NCBI RefSeq assembly: GCF_030411995.1
Contig: NZ_JASNRC010000008.1
Coordinates: 271,047-313,067 of the forward strand
Source: Massilia sp. YIM B02769
GTDB taxonomy: Bacteria; Pseudomonadota; Gammaproteobacteria; Burkholderiales; Burkholderiaceae_D
DNA length: 42,021 bases
Reading direction: 5' to 3'
Shown: piece after piece, positions 15,377 to 24,540 of the stretch
Layout of the letters: each line of letters starts with the position of its first letter
Numbering within the stretch: position 1 is the stretch's first letter
Translations under genes and position numbers: made by a program
Notes under the pieces: generated by a model
The model's database searches: none
What the model saw: only the letters and a program-made list of their open reading frames with translations
What the model was told of the DNA's origin: nothing

Positions 15377-17512
15377 ATGACACCGCAGTTCCATTTCCCG
15401 CGGGCGCAGCTGCGCCCCACCCCGCTGGCCCTCGCCTGCCTGCTGGCCTGCGCCACGGCAGCACCGGCCCTGGCCGACGACGCCATCCCGACCGTGCTGG
15501 TGAGCGGCGCCGCTCAGAACGGCAAACTGAAGGACGAGACGGCCACCGGCTCCAACCTGGGCCTGACGCGCCTGGAGACGCCGGCCAGCGTCGACGTCAT
15601 CACCCGCAAGCAGCTGGAGGAGCGCGGCGACGCCAACCTCACCGAAGCGATCACCCGCGCGCCGGGCATCAGCAACATGGGCCACCCGGGCAACGGCAGC
15701 TCCTCGCTGTCGTCGCGCGGCTTTACCGATACCGTGTCGGTGCTGCGCCTGTACGACGGGATGCGCCAGTATGGCGGCGCCGGCCTGACCTTCCCGTTCA
15801 GCACCTGGGCGGTCGAGCGCATCGAGGTGCTGCGCGGGCCGGCCGCCGTGATCTACGGCGAAGGCGCGATCGGCGGCGTGGTCAACATCATTCCGAAGGG
15901 ACCGACGCGCGGGCCAATCGAGAACGAACTCCAGGCCGCGATCGGCACTGAAGGCACGCGCCGCCTGGCCGTGGGCAGCGGCGGCGCCATCGACGAGCGC
16001 TGGTCCTACCGCTTCGATGCCAGCGGCGAGGAGTCGGATGGCTGGGTCGAGCGCGGCGATGCCAGCAACCGCGCCGTGTCGGGTGCGCTGCGCTTCGACG
16101 TGTCGCCGGAACTCGACCTGCGCCTGAGCATGGCGCATGGCCGCCAGAAGCCGATGCGCTACTTCGGCACGCCGCTGGTGGATGGGCGCCAGCTGGAAGC
16201 GCTGCGCGAAAAGAACTACAACGTGCTCGACAGCCGCATCGCTTATAAAGACAGCTGGGTCGATTTGCTGGCGAACTGGCGGCCGAACGGCGGCGTGCTG
16301 GTGCGCACGCGCCTGTACCACGTGGACAGCGAGCGCCACTGGCGCAATGCGGAAGCCTATGTCTACAACCCGGCCAGCGGCCTGGTCGACCGCTCGGACA
16401 ATACCGAGATCCTGCACGACCAGAGGCAGACCGGAATGACGAGCGACGCCGCCTTCAAGGGCGTGCTGTCCGGGATGGAGAACACGCTGTCGATCGGCTT
16501 CGACGTGAACCGCGCAGCGTTCACGCACACGAACAATACCTATGTCGGCTCCTCGGGGCCGGTCGACCCGTTCAACCCGGCGCCGGGCCTGTTCACGAGC
16601 GAGGTGCCGACGATTCCGCGCTACCGCACCGAAGCGAAACAGTATGCGCTGTTCATGGAAGACCGGCTCGCCCTGACGCCGCAATGGTCGCTGATCGGCG
16701 GGCTGCGCTACGACCATGCGGACGTCGAACGGCAGAACCTGGTGGCGAACAGCCTCGCCTTCGACAAGACCTTTGCGAACGTCGGCTGGCGCCTGGGTAC
16801 CGTGTATGCGCTGGCGCCCGACGTCAGCGTGTACGGCCAGCTGTCGAAGGCCGCCGATCCGGTGAGTTCCCTGTTCTTCCTGTCGCCGGCGAACAGCAAC
16901 TTCAAGAACGCCACCGGCCGCGGGCTGGAAGTCGGCCTGAAGCAGGGCTTGCGGGACAGGCAGGGCGAGTGGACGCTGGCCGTGTACGACATCCGGAAGG
17001 ACAACCTGCTGACGCGCGACCCGGCCAATCCGGCGCAAAGCATCCAGGTGGGCGAGCGTTCCTCGCGCGGCATCGAAGGCACCTTGACCCTGGCGCTGGC
17101 CCAGGGCTGGACGCTGGACGCGAACGCCGCCTTCCTGCGTGCGCGCTACGACGCCTTCCGTGAGAACGTGGGCGGCGTGCCGGTCTCGCGCGCCGGCAAG
17201 CGGCCGCCGGATGTGCCCGAGCGCAGCGCCAACCTCTGGCTGCACTGGGACTTCCAGCCCGGCTGGAGCGCCGGCGCCGGCCTGCGCCATGTGGGTGCGC
17301 GCTATGCCGACAACGCCAACACGCTGCGCATGCCGTCGTACACCACGACGGATTTGTCGCTGCGCTGGAAGGCGACGGCGCAGACCAGCCTCGCGCTGCG
17401 CGGCTTCAACGTCTTCGACAAGCGCTACTACAGCACGGCCTATTACACGCCGACGCAGTGGCTGGTCGGCCCGGACCGCCGCGTCGAGCTGGTGCTCGAC
17501 CACCGGTTCTGA
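15377..17512 (+). CDS. TonB-dependent outer-membrane receptor
   Basis: About 711 residues. Signal peptide with LALACLLACATAAPALADD, then a short N-terminal stretch with a TonB-box-like IPTVLVSGA. The plug domain follows (TPASVDVITRKQLEERGDANLTEAI, then VERIEVLRGPAAVIYGEGAIGGVVNII), then a 22-strand beta-barrel ending in the expected terminal aromatic (VELVLDHRF). The ATG at 15377 is chosen because upstream in-frame codons would add a non-signal extension. Homologues import ferric siderophores or other metal chelates using TonB energy. It is followed 7 bp later by a PepSY membrane protein, so the operon probably imports and then releases a chelated metal. The ligand is unknown. Confidence 0.93.
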   Translation: MTPQFHFPRAQLRPTPLALACLLACATAAPALADDAIPTVLVSGAAQNGKLKDETATGSNLGLTRLETPASVDVITRKQLEERGDANLTEAITRAPGISNMGHPGNGSSSLSSRGFTDTVSVLRLYDGMRQYGGAGLTFPFSTWAVERIEVLRGPAAVIYGEGAIGGVVNIIPKGPTRGPIENELQAAIGTEGTRRLAVGSGGAIDERWSYRFDASGEESDGWVERGDASNRAVSGALRFDVSPELDLRLSMAHGRQKPMRYFGTPLVDGRQLEALREKNYNVLDSRIAYKDSWVDLLANWRPNGGVLVRTRLYHVDSERHWRNAEAYVYNPASGLVDRSDNTEILHDQRQTGMTSDAAFKGVLSGMENTLSIGFDVNRAAFTHTNNTYVGSSGPVDPFNPAPGLFTSEVPTIPRYRTEAKQYALFMEDRLALTPQWSLIGGLRYDHADVERQNLVANSLAFDKTFANVGWRLGTVYALAPDVSVYGQLSKAADPVSSLFFLSPANSNFKNATGRGLEVGLKQGLRDRQGEWTLAVYDIRKDNLLTRDPANPAQSIQVGERSSRGIEGTLTLALAQGWTLDANAAFLRARYDAFRENVGGVPVSRAGKRPPDVPERSANLWLHWDFQPGWSAGAGLRHVGARYADNANTLRMPSYTTTDLSLRWKATAQTSLALRGFNVFDKRYYSTAYYTPTQWLVGPDRRVELVLDHRF

Positions 17513-17519
17513 GCGCGCC

Positions 17520-19025
17520 ATGGGCTTTGTAGCAAAGGCCAAGCGCATGACCTTCCTGGTCCATCGCTGGACCGGGGTTTTGATGTGCGTGCTGATGGCG
17601 CTGTGGTTCGTCAGCGGGATGACGATGCTGTTCGTCGGCTATCCGAAGCTGACGCCCTGGGAGCGGATGGCCGGCTTGCCTGCCCTGCCGTCTTCCGGCT
17701 GCTGCATCGACGTGGCGGCGGCGCTGGCGCAGAGCAGGAATGCGGGCGCGGTGAACAGCATTGTCCTGACGTCGGTGGGCGGGCGGCCGCATTACGTGCT
17801 GCTCGAGGGCGACGGCAGCCGGCTGGCGGTGGACGCGGTCGACGGCGCGCGCCTGGCGGCCGGACCGGGCCAGGCGCTGTCCTCGGCGCGCGCCTTCCTG
17901 CATGGCGCGCCGGCCAGTTACGCGGGCTTCATCGATGAGGACCGCTGGACGCATGCGCGTTCGCTGGCGCCGCACCGGCCGCTGCACGTGGTCGAGATGG
18001 GCGACGCCGACGCCACCCGCCTGTACCTGTCCTCGGCGACCGGCCAGGTGGTGCTCGATGCGCCGCGCGCCGAGCGGCTGTGGAACTTCGTCGGCGCCTG
18101 GCTGCACTGGCTGTACATGTTCCGCAACCAGCCGACGGATCCGGTGTGGAGCTGGACGGTGATCGTCTTGTCAAGCATCGGCGTGGTCTCGGCCATGGCC
18201 GGCGCGCTGAACGGCATCTGGCGCTGGCGCTTTGCGGGCACGTATAAAAGCGGATCGAAGTCGCCGTTCCGCGAGGCTTACCTGCGCTGGCACCATATCC
18301 TCGGCCTTTCGTTCGGCGCGCTGCTGCTGGCCTGGATCTTCAGCGGGCTGATGTCGATGAATCCGCTGGGCGTGTTCGATGCCAAGGGTATGCGGCCGGA
18401 TGTGGCGGCGTTCGAGGGCGGCAGTGCGGCTTTGGTGCGCCTGCCTCTGGCTACGTCGGAGGCGGTGGCGCTGCTGGCGGCGCAGGGGTTCCGGGCGCGC
18501 GAACTGGAATGGCGGGTGCTGGCCGGGCAGCCGTATATCCTGGCGCGCGACGGGCGGGCCGCGACGCGCCTGATCTTTGCCGAACAAGGCGGGTATGTCG
18601 TGCGCGCGCGCTGGCCGGAGCACGTGCTGTTCGAGGCGGCGCGGCGCCTCCTGCCGCAGCCGATGGCGCGCATCGAGACCCTGGATGCGTATGACGCTTA
18701 CTACTACCAGCGCCAGGAGCAGTCGATGTACGGCGCCGACGAACGCCGCCTGCCGGTGCTGCGCGCGGTGTTCAACGATCCCGGGCATACCTGGGTGCAT
18801 CTGGATGTGTACACGGGACAGGTGGAGTCGAGCCTGGACAGCTCGGAGCGTGTCGGCCGCTGGCTGTTCAACTTCCTGCACAGCTGGGATCTGCCTGCGA
18901 TGCTCGATGCGTTGTGGTGGCGCGAGGCGGTGCTGATCGGGCTGTGCCTTGGCGGCGTGCTGCTGAGCGTGACGGCGGTGGTGCTGGGGGCGCGCAGGTT
19001 GCGTAAATGGAGCGCCGCACGCTGA
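17520..19025 (+). CDS. PepSY-associated transmembrane protein (putative metal-chelate reductase/importer)
   Basis: Inner-membrane protein of 501 residues with four or five membrane segments. The first is FLVHRWTGVLMCVLMALWFVSGMTMLFVGYP, with a His in the HRWTG motif. A second group is around GAWLHWLYMF, with SSIGVVSAMAGALNGIWRWR, followed by YLRWHHILGLSFGALLLAWIFSGLMSMNP. The last is near the C-terminus (GLCLGGVLLSVTAVVLGARRLRKW). Conserved histidines in helices could bind haem, as in PepSY_TM ferric reductases. Periplasmic PepSY-like segments (for example DVYTGQVESSLDSSERVGRW) are present. Its position behind the receptor supports a role in reducing or moving the imported complex. Confidence 0.87.
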   Translation: MGFVAKAKRMTFLVHRWTGVLMCVLMALWFVSGMTMLFVGYPKLTPWERMAGLPALPSSGCCIDVAAALAQSRNAGAVNSIVLTSVGGRPHYVLLEGDGSRLAVDAVDGARLAAGPGQALSSARAFLHGAPASYAGFIDEDRWTHARSLAPHRPLHVVEMGDADATRLYLSSATGQVVLDAPRAERLWNFVGAWLHWLYMFRNQPTDPVWSWTVIVLSSIGVVSAMAGALNGIWRWRFAGTYKSGSKSPFREAYLRWHHILGLSFGALLLAWIFSGLMSMNPLGVFDAKGMRPDVAAFEGGSAALVRLPLATSEAVALLAAQGFRARELEWRVLAGQPYILARDGRAATRLIFAEQGGYVVRARWPEHVLFEAARRLLPQPMARIETLDAYDAYYYQRQEQSMYGADERRLPVLRAVFNDPGHTWVHLDVYTGQVESSLDSSERVGRWLFNFLHSWDLPAMLDALWWREAVLIGLCLGGVLLSVTAVVLGARRLRKWSAAR

Positions 19026-19057
19026 GCTGTGACGATATCGATCGTAGGGGGCACCGA

Positions 19058-19248
19058 CCGTACGGTGGGCACTCCGTGCCCACGCGGAAGCCTGATCGAT
19101 GTTGGCCGCGTTTGATGCGTGGACGAGGCCTAAATGTAACGTCTCCAAATGATCATTTGTTGGCGCTACATATGTGCATCGGATGCGGCTTTATCGTGAG
19201 CTAACCCTATGCATCGTTCCGCGTGGGCACGGAGTGCCCACCGTACGG
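19058..19248. repeat. Inverted pair of 30-bp REP-like elements (copy B)
   Basis: The same 30-bp unit as at 6101 appears at 19058-19087, and its exact reverse complement at 19219-19248, with 131 bp between. As in copy A it lies between convergent genes, here PepSY and LysR. The inner sequences of copies A and B are mostly different, so the ends are the conserved part. Confidence 0.85.
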
Positions 19249-19288
19249 TACACATCGCCGCAGAGTCGATACGATCTGACCTGGAACG

Positions 19289-20206
19289 CTACACACCACG
19301 GCCAATACTCAACGTTGCCGCAAAATGCGCAATCAAGGCCTGCACCTTCGGCACGTGCTGGCGCGTGCGCTGCCAGACCAGGTGCAGCGGCAGCCCGCGC
19401 GTGGCCAGTTGCGGCAAGACCTGCACCAGGCGCCCTGCACGCAGTTGCCCCTCGACCAGCCAGGTCGCCAGCTGGCCGATCCCCAGCCCCGCCTCGACCG
19501 CCGCCACCTGCGCCTCGGCCTGGCCCAGCACGATGCGCCCTTCCACATGCTGGCGCGCCAGCGGCCCCTGCCCGTCGTCGATCAGCCAGGGCGAGGTGCT
19601 GCCGTCGGCCCGCCCGTACAGCACCGCCGCGTGCCGCCACAGTTCCTCCAGCGTCCGCGGCGCGCCGTGCAGCGCGATGTAGGCCGGCGAGGCGCAGAAC
19701 ACCAGCTCCTCGTGCCCGAGATAACGGTAGTCGAGCGCCGCCGGCCAGGTGTCGCCGCCGCCGATGCGCACCACCAGGTCCAGCCCATCCTCGACCGGAT
19801 CGACGAAGCGGTCGGTGAACGACACCTGCGGCATCACCTGCGGATGGCGCTCGGCGAAGCCCAGCAAGGCCGGCAGCGCGTGCAGGCGCCCGAAGGTGGC
19901 GGGCAAGTCGACGCGCAGGCGGCCCGAGGGCGCGATCTCGTCGGCGGAGATGACGCGTTCGGCCGCCTCGAGTTCTTCCAGCACGCGCACGCACACCTTG
20001 TAGAAAACCTCGCCGGCATCCGTCAGCTCCAGGCGGCGCCGGCTGCGGTCGAACAGCGGCTGGCGCAGGCGTTCTTCCAGCCTTGCCACCGCCTTGCCGA
20101 CCGCCGAGTTGGTGAGATTCAGGCACGCGGCCGCAGCAGTAAAACTGCCGGCTTCCGCTACCGCGACAAAGGTCGCCAGGCCTTTCAGGCGTTCTGAAGG
20201 GGTCAT
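19289..20206 (-). CDS. LysR-family transcriptional regulator
   Basis: About 305 residues. The N-terminal winged helix-turn-helix reads LATFVAVAEAGSFTAAAACLNLTNSAVGKAVARLEERLRQPLFDR, followed by the substrate-binding domain with SGRLRVDLPATFGR. The LysR type is that of small-metabolite regulators which often control a divergent transporter. The MFS gene starts 100 bp away on the other strand and is the obvious target. An ATG at 20230 would add eight residues; neither start has a clear ribosome-binding site. Confidence 0.92.
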   Translation of the reverse strand: MTPSERLKGLATFVAVAEAGSFTAAAACLNLTNSAVGKAVARLEERLRQPLFDRSRRRLELTDAGEVFYKVCVRVLEELEAAERVISADEIAPSGRLRVDLPATFGRLHALPALLGFAERHPQVMPQVSFTDRFVDPVEDGLDLVVRIGGGDTWPAALDYRYLGHEELVFCASPAYIALHGAPRTLEELWRHAAVLYGRADGSTSPWLIDDGQGPLARQHVEGRIVLGQAEAQVAAVEAGLGIGQLATWLVEGQLRAGRLVQVLPQLATRGLPLHLVWQRTRQHVPKVQALIAHFAATLSIGRGV

Positions 20207-20306
20207 TTTTCGTAAAGAATTTAATTCCATCTATGCGGCGAATTTATATCCAACACTGGAATTCTATTCTTTTATAGCATGCACGGTCTTATTATGGATT
20301 TGTGCA

Positions 20307-21494
20307 ATGACTACAACAAACTATGCTTCCTCTTCCGTGCCGCGTTCCGGCGGCGCATCGATTCCCATCTTGGCCATTGCGGCCTTCGTCATCGTCACCA
20401 CGGAATTCCTGATCGTCGGCCTGCTGCCGGCGCTCGCGCGCGACCTCGGCATCGCCGTGTCGACCGCGGGCCAGCTGGTGACCCTGTTCGCCGTGGTCGT
20501 CATGCTGTGCGGCCCCTTCCTGACCGCCTGGCTGGCCAACGTCGACCGCAGGCGCCTGTTCGTGGCGATCCTGGTCCTGTTCGCGGCGTCGAACGGCCTG
20601 GCGGCGATCGCGCCGAACATCTGGGTGCTGGCGATTGCGCGCCTGCTGCCGGCGCTCGCGCTGCCCGTGTTCTGGGGCACCGCCAGCGAAACGGCGGCGC
20701 AGATCGCCGGGCCGGGGAATAGCGGCAAGGCCGTGTCCACGGTCTACCTCGGTATCTCCGCCGCGATGTTGTTCGGGATCCCGCTCGGTACGCTGGCGTC
20801 GGACGCCATCGGCTGGCGTGGCGCCTTTGCCCTGCTGGCGGCGCTGTCGCTGCTGATCGCGGTGCTCATCCAGATCAGCATGCCGGCCGTGCGCGCCCCC
20901 GAAAAGGTCGCCATCGGCGAACAGGCCACGATCCTGACAAACCCCTTCTTCCTGGCGAATGTGGCCCTGTCGGTGCTGGTGTTCACGGCCATGTTCGCGG
21001 GCTACACCTACCTGGCCGAGACGCTGGAAAAATCGGCCGGCATCGCGCCCGCCCAGGTGGGCTGGTGGCTGATGGGCTTTGGCGCGGTGGGCCTGTTCGG
21101 CAATTGGCTGGGCGGGCGCTGGGTCGACAGCAAGCCGCTCGCCACCACTGCCCTGTTCAGCCTGCTGCTGGCGCTGGGCATGGCGGCGACCATGGCGTTG
21201 ACCGGCTCGCGCGTCCCGTTTGCGCTGGCACTGGCCGTGTGGGGGATTGCGAATACGGCGCTGTACCCGATCTGCCAGATCCGCGTGATGAAGGCGGCCG
21301 AAAAGGCACAGGCGCTGGCCGGGACGATCAACGTATCGGCGGCGAATGGCGGCATCGCGTTCGGCGCCATGATCGGGGGCCTGAGCGTGTCGCACTGGGG
21401 CGCGGGCCATGTAGGCTACGTGTCGGCGGGGATTGCCTTGCTGGCCGTGCTCGGCACCGCGCTGGTGGCGGCGCTGCGGCCGCGGCAGGGTTAG
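20307..21494 (+). CDS. MFS transporter (DHA1 / AraJ-like efflux)
   Basis: About 395 residues with 12 membrane segments. The first helix ends in TTEFLIVGLLPALARDLG, the D-helix hallmark of the AraJ/SotB/drug:H+ antiporter-1 group. Motif A is degenerate (NVDRRRLF). It likely exports sugars, drugs or other small molecules using the proton gradient. It is divergent from the LysR gene, the usual arrangement for regulator and target. The start at 20307 has GGA nine bases upstream. The substrate is unknown. Confidence 0.9.
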   Translation: MTTTNYASSSVPRSGGASIPILAIAAFVIVTTEFLIVGLLPALARDLGIAVSTAGQLVTLFAVVVMLCGPFLTAWLANVDRRRLFVAILVLFAASNGLAAIAPNIWVLAIARLLPALALPVFWGTASETAAQIAGPGNSGKAVSTVYLGISAAMLFGIPLGTLASDAIGWRGAFALLAALSLLIAVLIQISMPAVRAPEKVAIGEQATILTNPFFLANVALSVLVFTAMFAGYTYLAETLEKSAGIAPAQVGWWLMGFGAVGLFGNWLGGRWVDSKPLATTALFSLLLALGMAATMALTGSRVPFALALAVWGIANTALYPICQIRVMKAAEKAQALAGTINVSAANGGIAFGAMIGGLSVSHWGAGHVGYVSAGIALLAVLGTALVAALRPRQG

Positions 21495-21521
21495 AACGGC
21501 ATCGCGCTGTACGGGCCGTCC

Positions 21522-23114
21522 TCAGGCCGAGAGCCGGTTCAGGTGGTGGCCAAGGCGATGGCCGAGCGCGCAAATCGTCAGCGAAGGATTGACGCTGCCG
21601 CCTGTCGGGAACACCGACCCGTCGCTGATCCAGGCATTCTCGAAACCGAAGATCTTGAGATCGGCATCGACCACCCCGTCCCTGGCGCTGGCTGCCATGC
21701 GCGCCGTGCCGAGGTGGTGCGCACCGGACGCCAGCGAGTCTTCCCAGCGCGCCATCGAATCGGCGCGCAGCCCGCGCACTTCCTCGTGCTCGCGCAGATT
21801 GGCCATCAGCAGCTGGTGGTAATCCGCGAACATCGAGATGTCCTGCTCGCTGAGGCGCCAGTCCACGCGCGCAATCGGGAGGCCGAACCTGTCGCGCTGG
21901 CGTTCGGACAGGCTGACCCGGCTGTCCGGATTCGGCAACTGTTCCGTCATGAAGAACAGGTCGCCATAGCGCGAGCGCGGGCGCAGGCTGAGTTTCTGGT
22001 GCGCGATGCGCCAGAGGATGTACGGGTGGCGCGTCAGCGAGGTCAGGTGCGTCAGGCGGATGTCGCGCGTGCCCCGCACACCGAGGAAGGACATCACCGC
22101 CCTGTTCGGTACCGGGCGGCTGCTGATGCCCTGCCTGACAAACATGGTGTGATTCGGCAGCTGGTGCTGGTGCTGGATGCCGGGCGTGAGCACGAAACCG
22201 GGAAACACCCGCAGCACAGGGTCGCGCCTGTCTAGCGCCGCGCCGTCATCCGTCGACGGCAAGTGGAACCTGATCTGCGACAGGTAGCCAACGGGATGGT
22301 CGATGAGATTGCGCCCCAGCCACCACGACGCCGGCGGCGACGCGGCCCGTGCAGGCGTACCCTGCAGCGAATCGAGCAACGAATTGAGCAGCAGGCGGGG
22401 CGTTTCCAGCGCGCCCGCCGCGATCACGAACTTGTTGGCGATCACGCTGAACTGGTGCCCCGCGCTCCCGACCACCAGGGTGTGCGCCTTGCCGTGCTGG
22501 TGCAGCAGGCGCAACGCGGTGCTGTTGTAGACGCAGCGCGCCCTGCCGTGCGTGCACCACTCCCGCAGCAGCTCCTTGCCGCGAAACGGCGACGAGCGGT
22601 AGCAATAAGTCTTGGCGTCGAGCACATCCGTTGTCCGGCGATCCGCTGTCTGGCGATCCATTTTCCTGCGATCGAGGTGTCCGGCAAGACGGGCGCCCTG
22701 ATCGGTGTTGCAGGCCATCCTGTCGAGCCTGCCGCACAGGAATTCCTCCGCCGTCGCATACCAGGGGTCGAGCTCGCTGCGCCCGATCGGCCAACCGCTA
22801 TGGGCGATCCACGGACGCGCCTGGAAATCCTCCTCGTCCAGCGGCGCACAGACCCCATGCCAGAACGCGGTCCCGCCGCCCACTTCGAGTCCGCGGCTGG
22901 TCGATATGCCGAACGGCCGCCCGACGTTTTCGATCTGCAGCGCGGCATGGGCGCGGCGCGTTTGCTCGAGCGGACCGGTTTCGATGAACAGCACGCTGCG
23001 CCGTTCGGCAATCAGGGCGCTGGCAACCGAGAGCGCGCCCATGCCGGTGCCGACGATGCAGATCTCGGCGCGCAGCACCGCATCCCGTTCCAATTGCTTG
23101 CCATCGATAAGCAT
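21522..23114 (-). CDS. GMC-family FAD-dependent oxidoreductase
   Basis: A 530-residue flavoenzyme. The Rossmann FAD motif is near residue 20 (ICIVGTGMGALSVASALI), with GGTAFWHGVCAPL further on as the second FAD contact. The C-terminal GMC block has the catalytic His (GAHHLGTARM) and ISDGSVFPTGGSVNPSLTICALGHRLGHHL. Family members oxidise alcohols or sugars, and the sugar substrate type cannot be told. An unusual run of three five-residue repeats (DRRKM, DRQTA, DRRTT) lies near residue 150, coded by 15-bp imperfect tandem repeats at about 22630-22680. It stands alone, convergent with the MFS gene. Confidence 0.9.
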   Translation of the reverse strand: MLIDGKQLERDAVLRAEICIVGTGMGALSVASALIAERRSVLFIETGPLEQTRRAHAALQIENVGRPFGISTSRGLEVGGGTAFWHGVCAPLDEEDFQARPWIAHSGWPIGRSELDPWYATAEEFLCGRLDRMACNTDQGARLAGHLDRRKMDRQTADRRTTDVLDAKTYCYRSSPFRGKELLREWCTHGRARCVYNSTALRLLHQHGKAHTLVVGSAGHQFSVIANKFVIAAGALETPRLLLNSLLDSLQGTPARAASPPASWWLGRNLIDHPVGYLSQIRFHLPSTDDGAALDRRDPVLRVFPGFVLTPGIQHQHQLPNHTMFVRQGISSRPVPNRAVMSFLGVRGTRDIRLTHLTSLTRHPYILWRIAHQKLSLRPRSRYGDLFFMTEQLPNPDSRVSLSERQRDRFGLPIARVDWRLSEQDISMFADYHQLLMANLREHEEVRGLRADSMARWEDSLASGAHHLGTARMAASARDGVVDADLKIFGFENAWISDGSVFPTGGSVNPSLTICALGHRLGHHLNRLSA

Positions 23115-23226
23115 CCAGCACCCGCCCCCGTTGAGGTACGACTATGTCGCAAACACGCAAAAATTAATTTTTTGTAATGACAAGGGTAACGCAAAACCAT
23201 GCTCATTTAATTATCTTTAAGAAAAT

Positions 23227-23508
23227 TTATCGCCCCTTCAGCCAGCGCTTGACGCGTTCTCCTCTCCCGGTGGCTGGTGCGTGCAGGTCGAGGGCGGCCA
23301 GGCGCGCTTCGCTTTCGCGTGCGGCCAGGTCGGCCTGGCGCTGCTCGCGTGCATCCTTGCGCCGCATATAGATGGCGTTCAGCATGAAGCTCAGGATGGC
23401 GGTGGCGATGCCGACCATGGCGCCGATTTCGGCCAGGGTGAACGATGCGCAGATGGCGCTGACGATGCCGGCAATGCCGCTGCTTTCCGGTACGGTGATC
23501 TTGCTCAT
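23227..23508 (-). CDS. Orphan holin-like small membrane protein
   Basis: About 93 residues. The ATG at 23508 has AAAGG six bases upstream. One main membrane segment (IGAMVGIATAILSFMLNAIYM) is followed by a charged tail (RRKDAREQRQADLAARESEARL). It clearly resembles the prophage holin at 38355-38591: both begin MSK then PE, both have VGI-x2-AIL-x-F-x-LNA-x-Y and then R-(R/K)-(K/D)-x-REQR. So this is a holin-family protein outside the prophage block, transcribed divergently from an S24 repressor gene. A lysis or membrane-depolarising toxin role under repressor control is inference; it could be a prophage remnant. Confidence 0.75.
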   Translation of the reverse strand: MSKITVPESSGIAGIVSAICASFTLAEIGAMVGIATAILSFMLNAIYMRRKDAREQRQADLAARESEARLAALDLHAPATGRGERVKRWLKGR

Positions 23509-23661
23509 TGTGTGCCTTTCCATCGGGCCTGATGCCTGTGCCCGGAAACAGCCGCCGCCCAGCGCCGGCGTTGGCCAGTTCAAAAAACAACGGCGTGCGG
23601 TGGCATGACTTTCTCGAAATCGCCCCGCTTTTGTGCTCGCTCAAACGCCTCCAATGGCTTT

Positions 23662-23690
23662 ATATTAGTCTGACTAATCTTCAAGGTCAA
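23662..23690 (-). promoter_or_regulatory. Promoter of the holin-like gene
   Basis: Minus-strand TTGACC (23690-23685), a 17-bp spacer and TAATAT (23667-23662). Operator 1 overlaps the spacer and the -10 box, so repressor binding would block it. The leader to the ATG is about 145 bases. Confidence 0.7.
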
Positions 23691-23728
23691 CAGTCCGACT
23701 AATTTTCTTGTTCAACAGTCAGACTGAT
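23664..23728. promoter_or_regulatory. Three repressor operators at exact 25-bp spacing
   Basis: Three 15-bp sites are centred at 23671, 23696 and 23721. They read ATTAGTCTGACTAAT (perfect palindrome, 23664-23678), AACAGTCCGACTAAT (23689-23703) and AACAGTCAGACTGAT (23714-23728), with consensus AGTC-N-GACT. They fill the promoters of both the holin-like gene and the S24 gene, as in lambdoid operator regions. Confidence 0.85.
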
Positions 23729-23736
23729 TGTAGAAT
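23708..23736 (+). promoter_or_regulatory. Promoter of the S24 repressor gene
   Basis: TTGTTC (23708-23713), a 17-bp spacer and TAGAAT (23731-23736). Operator 3 lies exactly inside the spacer, so the repressor would autoregulate. Confidence 0.65.
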
Positions 23737-23760
23737 GCGATTTTCGACATCTTTTCCACC

Positions 23761-24540
23761 ATGCCCGCCCTTCCACTTTCCCAAGCGCAGCTCGACGACG
23801 CCGCCCGCCTGAAGCAGCGCTTCGCCGAGTGGCAAAAGCGCCAGAAGGACGCCGGCCAGCCTGCTTCCCAGGAGGCGGCCAGCGAACTATTGGGCTTCAA
23901 CCAGAGCGCGCTCAGCCAGTACCTGAACGGCCGCATCCCCCTGAACGTCGGCGCCGCCACGCGCTTCGCCTCGGTCATGGGCTGCCCGGTGGCGGACTTC
24001 AGTCCCCGCTTGCAGGAACAATTGAGCGACTACGTGTCCGCTGCCATGCCGGACGGCGCGGCGGCGAACGACAGCGTGCTGGCCAGGGCGAAGCGCGTGC
24101 TGGCGTGGGAAGACCCGGACACGGTGGGCGTGCGGCTCGTGACCCTGAAGTTGCGGGCTGGCGTTGCGCGCTTCGGCACCGAACCGGTGGTCGAGGATGG
24201 CGGCAGCATTCGCATCCCGCGCGTCGACCTCGAGCGCGGCAAGCTGAATGCGGACAAGCTGATCGCGATCCAGGTGCGCGGCCAGAGCATGGAACCGCTG
24301 ATGTTCGAGGACGACGTGATCGTGATCGATCCAACCGACAAGAAGCTAGTGAACCGGGAATTGTATGCGCTGAACTTCGATGGCGATTGCTGCGTGAAGC
24401 AGATGGTCAAGCGTAATGGCGAGTGGTATCTGCATTCGGTGAATCCGGATTTCGGGCCGGTGAATGCGAGGAGTGGGGAGTTCAGCGTGATTGGGCGGGT
24501 GGTGTATCAGCCGGGGCGGTCGTTGAGGGGCAGGTTGTAA
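23761..24540 (+). CDS. CI/LexA-like repressor with S24 peptidase domain
   Basis: A 259-residue repressor. The N-terminal helix-turn-helix spans about residues 14-80 (ASQEAASELLGFNQSALSQYLNGRIPLNVGAATRFA), as in CI-type phage repressors. The C-terminal S24 domain has the catalytic Ser in VRGQSMEPLM (near 176) and the Lys in CVKQMV (near 213). An Ala-Gly pair near 133-134 could be the self-cleavage site, which would make the gene pair RecA/SOS-inducible. It faces the holin-like gene across three operators. No Shine-Dalgarno is seen before the ATG. Confidence 0.9.
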   Translation: MPALPLSQAQLDDAARLKQRFAEWQKRQKDAGQPASQEAASELLGFNQSALSQYLNGRIPLNVGAATRFASVMGCPVADFSPRLQEQLSDYVSAAMPDGAAANDSVLARAKRVLAWEDPDTVGVRLVTLKLRAGVARFGTEPVVEDGGSIRIPRVDLERGKLNADKLIAIQVRGQSMEPLMFEDDVIVIDPTDKKLVNRELYALNFDGDCCVKQMVKRNGEWYLHSVNPDFGPVNARSGEFSVIGRVVYQPGRSLRGRL

